DNA from: Heterotrichella gracilis
Taxonomy: Eukaryota > Sar > Xanthophyceae > Tribonematales > Xanthonemataceae
DNA: 23,030 nt
Direction: 5' to 3'
Assembly: GCA_032358255.1 (NCBI GenBank)
Contig: JAULBX010029247.1
Coordinates: 1-23,030, forward strand
Made by a program: the position numbers and the translations under genes. The notes beneath the pieces were generated by a model. It was not told where the DNA came from. It searched no databases and saw only the letters and a program-made list of their open reading frames with translations. Of the stretch, positions 18,490 to 23,030 are shown piece by piece (the stretch's first letter is position 1; each line of letters opens with the position of its first letter).

Positions 18490-21400
18490 CTAAATCCCCT
18501 GGATATACCGGTACAGCCGCCTGCTGCCCAGCACCTTCTCCCCCCCTTCTTCCCCGATCGGCTCCTCCCCCCCTGGGTACAGCGAGTTGTAGTGCACCTC
18601 CGCCCAGTAGGACAGCCACAGGGTGCGCCCACTGCGACGCTCCCGTGGCTCTATTTGTACGAATGCCCCCTCGGAAAACGAGGTAAGGACGTTGATTTCC
18701 ACACCGTAGTGGTCAGCAGCAGCCTGTGGCACACAAATCGGGTTCAGGAAAGTTCAAGTTTTAGTAAAATTTGCGATTTTTAAACGTAAGAAATAGCATC
18801 ACACTGCAGTGGTCAGCAGCAGCCTGTGGCACACAAATCCACGTTCAAAATAATTCTAAACGTTACACAGTGTTTACAATAATACCCGTGAAAAAGCATC
18901 ACTGTCATTACCTAGGTTGTCAAGTTTTTTTGCCTACAGCGCAACATAAGGACATGAAAGTGAGAGATGCAACCACATGTCGCACATGCACACGCAAAAA
19001 AAATTATGCCAAGTCAGAAGCCCAGTGGTTGATGCGCCGCCGCCCATGCCTGCAACTCCCCAGCTTTATACCATCCCCGCCCCGCCCCCGCCCAACCGAC
19101 CCAACGCACCTGCAGCATCACATTGTGGCCACCCTTAACCCTAATCCCTACACTTAACGAACCTGCAGTGTCACATTGTCAGCCCAAACCCTCAACACTA
19201 AACCCGCGCACCTGCAGTGTCCCGCGGTCGCCCCACATGCTCTACCTCGCCATCTGCCTGCAGTAAGCTTGTGCTCGCCCTAAACCCTGAACCCTACACC
19301 CTAAATCACCACGTACCTGCAGCGTCACGTGGTCGCCCCACATGCTCGACCTCGCCATCTGCAGGGTCACATGATCACCATAAACACTAAACTGTAAACC
19401 TTAAACATTAAACCCCACGCACCTGCAGCGTCACGTGGTCGCCCCACGTGCTCGACCTCGCCATCTGCAGCGTCACTTGATCACCATAAACCCTGAAACC
19501 TACACCCTAAGCCCCACGCACCTGCAGCGTCACGTGGTCGCCCCATGTGCTCAATTTTGCCATCTGCCTGCAGTAGCTTGCATAATCCCCGGGAACGTAG
19601 CCCTTGTACTCCTCTGCCTGACTGCGCAACCGCTCCACCACCGCTCGCCGCACGTCCTCGTGGTAGTGGGGGCGGGAGTAGAGCTGGTCGGAGAGCGCGC
19701 GGAACTGCGGGGCAGGGCACAGTGTTTAGAGTTTTCAGGGTTTTTACGGTTCAAGATGTAGGGCGCAAGGTCTCGGCACTTGCACGGCAGTCCTGTCACT
19801 GTTTGGAACACAGCCCTGGTAGTACCAGTGATACTTCTTTGCCTGGCTCCACCACAACCCGCCGCACATTCTCGTGGTAGTGGGGGATCATGGGTTCAGG
19901 CGCAGGGCGAAACAAGCAAGGTCATTGCACTTTCCAGCAATTGTCATCAGTTTGACCTACGCGGGTGGCAGCATTTGACGTGTCGTCAGGTGAGCGAAGC
20001 ATGCAGGAGTGCCACACATACTGCATGAACCGTTCGTGAACCATGCGTCTGGCACTGTCCATGCATGAACTGTTCAGGACCTGCCAAAAGCTTCTGGCCA
20101 GCGACGCCCATGCCGTGCGCGTGCTATGCAAGGGTGATATGATGCGGCATGGTACATGGGCATCCGCGCTGCCATGAAGGTCTGGTGCTACGCCGTACTG
20201 AGTCGTGCACACCTGTTGCTGGGAGATCGCCTGCAATGCCCATCCATCGTGACTGCCCGCTCCCCTCGACCCCTCTTCTCCCTCGCCTGACAGTTCCCAC
20301 CCATTACCATATGAGTCATAATTTATGACCACCTAAACCATCTTCCCCCCTGAACAACCCCAATCCCTGACCCCCCTTGATGTCCTGCCCATGCGGCAAA
20401 TGCCCCTACTTCCTCACCTGGCAGTTGCCATCCATCTTGACCAGCCACTCCCCCAGGGCATAAATCGCCTGCAATGACCCCCTCCCCCCCTCCACCTGAC
20501 ACTTCCCATCCATTCTGACCTCCTAAATCTTAAAGCACACCCCAAATCAGGGTGACTGGAATAGTCCTATTCTAGTCCCCCTGCCCTGATCTACAAACCT
20601 GATGATCTGCATGCCATCCCTTGCCAAACCTTCCCCACCTGGCAGTTCCCATGCATCTTCACCAGGCGCTCCCCCAGTGCGTACATGCCAATGCGTGCCA
20701 GCAGACGCGAGCGCTCGCTGTTCCCTAGAACCTTACACCTAGAACCTGAACTTTAACTCGAAGCACCAACCCTAACCAGCAATCCCCTTGCCGCCTCGCA
20801 TGCCACCCCCTGCCTCACCTGGCAGTTGCCATCCATCTTGACCAGGCGCTCGCCCAGTGCATACATGTCGATGCGCGCCAGCAGGCGGGAGCGCTCACTG
20901 TTCTCGGCTTCAGGGGTGGGCAGCTGAGTGGAGTTGACACGCGGCGTTTGCTGCAGGGGATGGGATTCTGTTTCAGTCCCCGTTCCTTCCCCTGCGTCTC
21001 GCTTTTGGAGAGGTCGCAGGAATGCAGGGGAAGTGCCATTGCTAAAATGTGGGTGTTTCAACCGGTGGATTTGTACGCAGGGCTTTGGCAGGCGGTTAAC
21101 CATTGGGGTACGCTTCACGGAGGTGTGTGTTTCAAACCCCTTTCAGGGTTCAGGGTTTTGCAAGCGGCTGGGTTTACTGGGGTACCCTTCATTGAGCTGC
21201 AGCATGCTCATTTGTGTCCCAAGACCTTTTTATTCAAGGGTTCGGCAAAAGGGCCTGCCAACTAAGGTACACAGGGGGCAGGTGAGCCATAGGGGATGCT
21301 ATATGCCCCATGTTTGTTAAGGGTTTAGGGTTTGGGGTGGCGGCGCTCACCTTGACGAACAGCGACTTTGCAAAGTCACGGAAGCCCGCCTTGCCTCCCT

Positions 21401-22230
21401 CCTGTTCCGAAGCCAGCTGCTGGAGCAGCTCCTCTCGCTCTGCAGAGAAGGGTTTAGGGTTTCTGCGGGGATTTTAAAATCAAATAGTGGCAACCAGATG
21501 GGCACTGCAATTACCTTGGCATGTTTTGCAGGCTGTGGGATGGGGGAGCATACCGTGTCTTGGTGCCACTAAGCCAAACCCAAACCAGTAGCAGAACTTG
21601 GCAAGGTCAACGCAACCAAAGCGAAGCCTGCTGTGCTGTATAGTAAGCAAGCAACGAGGTACTCGAGGGTAGCTCGACACAACCCACAGGTGAATAAGGG
21701 TGTTAGTTTACACACATGTAGTCCTTCACACGGCGCCTAGTAAGTCTGTGCTGTGTGCTGTATACACATCCTTTGCATGCATGCATCTGCGAGACAGGAG
21801 AACCACGTCGTATAACCGTCGTGCAACCTCCGTTTCGAGAACCCTTACACAGAAAGCAAACTACACCTGATATCCAAGGAATTCACAATGAAAGGTGTAG
21901 TCATGCATATGCGCAACACCTCTCAGGGTTCCACTCCGAAACCAACATGGGATCACAGCACAGTGGACATGGAGTGCACCTAAAAACCGCAACGAAAACA
22001 TCCAACGCCTCGAATGTACCCATCACAGCCTTCCAAGGTGTTGGCGTACCTCGCTCCTCGCGCAAGTGTCTCTCAACTTCGTCCTCTTGCCATGCGATGG
22101 CCACTGCCTCGTCGTGCTGGGTGGCCTGTTCGCTCGACGAGGCATTCAAAGCTTCCGGGAGCTCAAGTCTTCTATTTTCGTTCTCCAAGGCAGCTGATTC
22201 AGTCGCGTGAGCGGGCGCTGTGACTGCCAT
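18490..22230 (-). CDS. OTU-domain cysteine protease (deubiquitinase), plant OTU9/10/12-like
   Basis: Ovarian-tumour (OTU) family deubiquitinating enzyme. Exons on the minus strand: 22230-22050, 21439-21351, 20950-20819, 19704-19522, 18723-18490. All joins keep phase, giving 272 aa. The N-terminal 90 residues are acidic and helical. The catalytic loop MDGNCQ|FRALSDQLY spans the exon 3/4 junction with nucleophile Cys133. Then come VRRAVVERL, EGYVP-like KGYVPGDY, WGDHVTLQ|AAADHYG at the exon 4/5 junction, and LSYWAEVHYNSLYP with catalytic His239 and Asn241. This is the arrangement of the single-domain plant OTUs. ATG 22230 opens the exon that begins MAVTAP. The stop is TAG at 18490-18492, with a TGTAA about 80 nt downstream. 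Introns 3 and 4 carry large arrays of partial exon copies, five or more for each of the two central exons. Confidence 0.93.
18801..18845 (-). repeat. Echo of OTU exon 5 acceptor edge
   Basis: ggtcagcagcagcctgtggc recurs at 18711 and 18811, exactly 100 bp apart, followed by acacaaatc in both. The acceptor CCACAG is kept. The copied exon part is only about 20 nt before it diverges. Confidence 0.9.
19100..19490 (-). repeat. Array of five echoes of OTU exon 4 donor edge
   Basis: acctgcag marks the junction CTGCAG|GT at 19520 (exon), 19421, 19315, 19210, 19161 and 19108. All six keep GT. Copies at 19421 and 19315 read MARSS(T/M)WGDHVTLQ and are each preceded directly by another truncated copy ending CTGCAG (GDQVTLQ or GDHVTLQ). 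The 19210 copy has an in-frame TAG. CCCTAAA-type motifs fill the spacers. Confidence 0.93.
19830..19889 (-). repeat. Echo of OTU exon 4 internal/5' part
   Basis: ctcgtggtagtggggg at 19657 recurs at 19871 (214 bp), with the adjoining cgccgcac and gctccaccac also shared. It lies in intron 3, on the acceptor side of exon 4. Confidence 0.75.
20215..20735 (-). repeat. Array of five echoes of OTU exon 3 donor edge (catalytic Cys)
   Basis: The junction after the DGNCQ codons recurs at 20817 (exon), 20637, 20494, 20416, 20285 and 20229. Copies read HGNCQ, DGKCQ, DGNCQ, GNCQ and DGHC. The first three keep a GT donor and the last two have GC. The copy at 20637 spans about 28 codons with nine synonymous and two replacement differences. 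Confidence 0.92.
20951..21350 (-). other. OTU intron 2
   Basis: GTGAGC donor at 21350 and CTGCAG acceptor at 20951. Contains gggtttagggtttgg at 21321-21335. No clear exon echo seen. Confidence 0.6.
21440..22049 (-). other. OTU intron 1
   Basis: GTACGC donor at 22049 and CTGCAG acceptor at 21440, about 610 bp. Contains TGCATGCATGCATC near 21774. No exon echo seen. Confidence 0.6.
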
Positions 22231-23030
22231 GTGACAAGTTAGGCTGGGCAGGTACTGGTTGGTGCCAAGTTGGTGCTGAATTAGAAAAACACTTGCCGGG
22301 CAACGTATTGGCGAATGAGTCTGCTACGGAAACAACAGGTGCGACACAAGAATTTGCACTTTATTGCTTTGTTGCTACAAGCCCAGCTGTATGTTTTTCT
22401 CCATCCGAATGCACGAGGTTGTGCACTAGTTAAGGACCCTAATGTAGGGTTAGGGTTTATGCCAACCCCGAGGCCAAGGAGAACACTGTTTGAACAAGGC
22501 TTGCGTTTCAGCCTCAGTGAGGCGGTGAGCCAGTGGCACACTGCCATGTACGTACAACAGGTTTTGTTGGGGGTGTGGGATCCTCGGCAGGGGTGCTGAC
22601 CACAGGCTGAGGTGAGGCCTCCACCAAAACCAACGAAATCCGCCTACCCTGCAAATATTTTCCACTGACAAGTTGCTTAGAAGACCTGCAGCTGCTGTAG
22701 GCAATTTAATACTATAAGTGTTCTTACAAATTTCGTGGATAAATTTCCAATAATTGCAATACACGAACCATACCATGGCCATGGGCCAATAGTATTGAAA
22801 AATTTCAAATATTTAAATGAACTATACTTGTACCCTGCCGTCGCCGATTCTTGTAAAAATATGTCGTACTGTAACATCAACAAAAAAACTCGTCGCGAGT
22901 CGGAGAATGGGAACATATGTACTGACATATTTTGGACTAAGTAATTAAGTACTTTATATGCGGGTTGAGGACGGTGTTGAGGACGGTTTGAGGACACCTC
23001 TGGTTTGCTCATCAAAGCTCTGTGTTGGCC
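22231..23030. other. Upstream flank of OTU gene with AT-rich segment
   Basis: 22231 onward should hold the OTU promoter. ccctaatgtagggttagggttt lies near 22437. From about 22700 to 22960 base composition turns AT-rich. A plus-strand frame there is open for about 81 codons (22702-22944), has no ATG at its start and resembles no family I know. Three degenerate ttgaggacggtg-type units lie at about 22965-22997. Confidence 0.5.

Noticed and set aside
19100..20735. CRISPR-like or satellite array
   Set aside because: Units are coding exon ends with splice sites, uneven spacing and a eukaryotic gene context, so neither CRISPR nor an unrelated satellite fits.

Overview
This window reads as nuclear DNA of a photosynthetic eukaryote, most likely a green alga. 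Coding sequence is GC-rich and cut into many short exons with GT-AG introns. TTTAGGG/CCCTAAA motifs (the plant and algal telomere repeat unit) are scattered through introns, and the proteins resemble plant and algal families. No bacterial operon, CRISPR, rRNA or tRNA gene was seen. Exon joins below are my own, made from reading frame, splice sites and family motifs. In four of the five genes every join keeps phase.

Layout: (1) 1-5370, minus: an RBM34/NOP12-like nucleolar RNA-binding protein with two RRM domains, 11 exons, running off the left edge. (2) 6362-10758, plus, head-to-head with gene 1: a YVH1/DUSP12-type dual-specificity phosphatase with a C-terminal zinc domain, 7 exons, 451 aa. 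(3) about 11351-13384, plus: a HAD-superfamily hydrolase with all four HAD motifs; its first exon is not resolved. (4) 14303-17207, minus: an F-box/leucine-rich protein gene carrying an in-frame TGA and a frame break, so perhaps decaying. (5) 18490-22230, minus: an OTU-family deubiquitinating cysteine protease, 5 exons, 272 aa. 22231-23030 is partly AT-rich and unassigned. Genes 1 and 2 belong to families linked to ribosome assembly, and genes 4 and 5 to ubiquitin-linked families; no operon-like cooperation is implied.

The striking feature is a pattern I call exon-edge echoes. In genes 1, 2, 3 and 5 most introns hold one to five diverged tandem copies of the neighbouring exon's edge: part of the exon plus its splice junction. 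They are always in the same orientation and always on the side of the exon they copy. Periods run from about 50 to 220 bp (an exact 117-bp triple array, and 180-bp and 100-bp pairs). Most echoes keep the AG acceptor or GT donor, so they look like splice decoys. In many of them the differences from the functional exon are mostly synonymous (roughly 70 synonymous to 22 amino-acid-changing codons over 12 echoes, counted by hand), which simple neutral decay does not predict. In the OTU gene one array repeats the exon end carrying the catalytic cysteine six times, and another contains two possible in-frame 42-nt mini-exons. Gene 4 shows no such echoes.
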